Under the pieces are notes generated by a model. The model did not search any database and was not told the DNA's origin. It saw nothing but the letters and a program-made list of their open reading frames with translations. Below are positions 39,199 to 39,332 of a stretch of 39,332 bases of DNA, piece after piece. Origin of the DNA: Candidatus Faecousia excrementipullorum. GTDB lineage: Bacteria > Bacillota > Clostridia > Oscillospirales > Oscillospiraceae. Position 1 is the first letter of the stretch, and every line of letters starts with the position of its first letter. Location of the stretch: contig DVGG01000045.1 in NCBI GenBank assembly GCA_018712825.1, forward strand, positions 1 to 39,332, given 5' to 3'. A program made the translations under genes and the position numbers.

Positions 39199-39332
39199 AT
39201 AAGGGAAACTCTGAATAAATCGTCTGCGGCTGGATAGCGGATCTTTTTCGCCATCCATGCAGAATGAAAAACGGGAAATACATACAGTATTCCGCCGTTT
39301 TCCATTCTTTTGTCTGACGAAAAATCTCTCGC
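39199..39332 (-). repeat. Structured repeat, right copy (inverted copy of 3-136)
   Basis: Inverted counterpart of the left-end element with the same inner stem-loop. The substitution of A-T by G-C in the stem keeps pairing. It runs into the end of the window. Confidence 0.85.

Overview
The window reads as the chromosome of a gut-type Gram-positive anaerobe of the Clostridia, most like the Oscillospirales/Ruminococcaceae. The support is moderate-to-high GC, strong GGAGG-type ribosome binding sites, many LSAC/FAAC lipoprotein signals, ECF sigma/anti-sigma pairs with DUF4367- and DUF4179-like partners, a LacI-ABC-glycosidase locus and a D-alanylation-like operon. This is inference from gene content; no rRNA or species marker is present. 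Both ends carry the same ~134-bp structured repeat in inverted orientation (3-136 and 39199-39332), which suggests that the window is a whole contig broken at a dispersed repeat.

Layout. 1-5000: two ECF sigma factor/anti-sigma modules with a secreted lipoprotein between them, then a frameshifted IS110 transposase fragment (about 5187-5625). 5700-16393: a sugar locus built around a LacI repressor (9670-10689). On its left and divergent are a GH125-like glycosidase and a GH65 phosphorylase that lacks the usual C-terminal domain. On its right are an ABC sugar importer (binding protein and two permeases), a GH31 alpha-glycosidase and a beta-phosphoglucomutase. GH65 phosphorolysis releases beta-glucose 1-phosphate and the mutase feeds it into glycolysis, so the cluster forms one pathway for an imported alpha-glucoside. 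Two near-identical palindromes (9493-9508, 9626-9641) sit just downstream of the two divergent promoters.

16394-17240 is a scar: a clipped signal-peptide gene abuts a clipped Fic gene, next to a 3' tRNA fragment. 17343-23367 holds housekeeping-type genes (DUF2500-like, a conserved hypothetical, GNAT, GIY-YIG-like, an iron-sulfur aldo/keto reductase, an EF-hand-like protein) and a second copy of the lipoprotein at 1658. 23717-24548: tRNA-Leu(CAA), a duplicated tRNA 3' end, a row of hairpins and a four-helix-bundle S23 gene.

24734-32886 is the most interesting part. A two-component system precedes a five-gene operon with the parts of the Dlt teichoic-acid D-alanylation system (adenylating ligase, carrier protein, MBOAT acyltransferase, SGNH/DltD-like protein) plus an inserted fold-type III PLP decarboxylase. 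I infer a surface-modifying pathway whose carrier-bound amino acid may be decarboxylated, by analogy with BtrK of butirosin biosynthesis. 32990-36009: a small ribbon-helix-helix protein, an ABC exporter and its HTH/TPR regulator. 36162-36535: a pair of inverted modular hairpin elements around a decayed transposase-like segment. 36671-38964: a leftward lipid-type operon (PlsC-like, PAP2, and an E2-fold acyltransferase lacking the family histidine).

Two non-coding themes recur. One is tandem arrays of perfect, mutually unrelated hairpins, mostly with 3-nt loops. The other is repeat pairs whose stem differences are compensatory.
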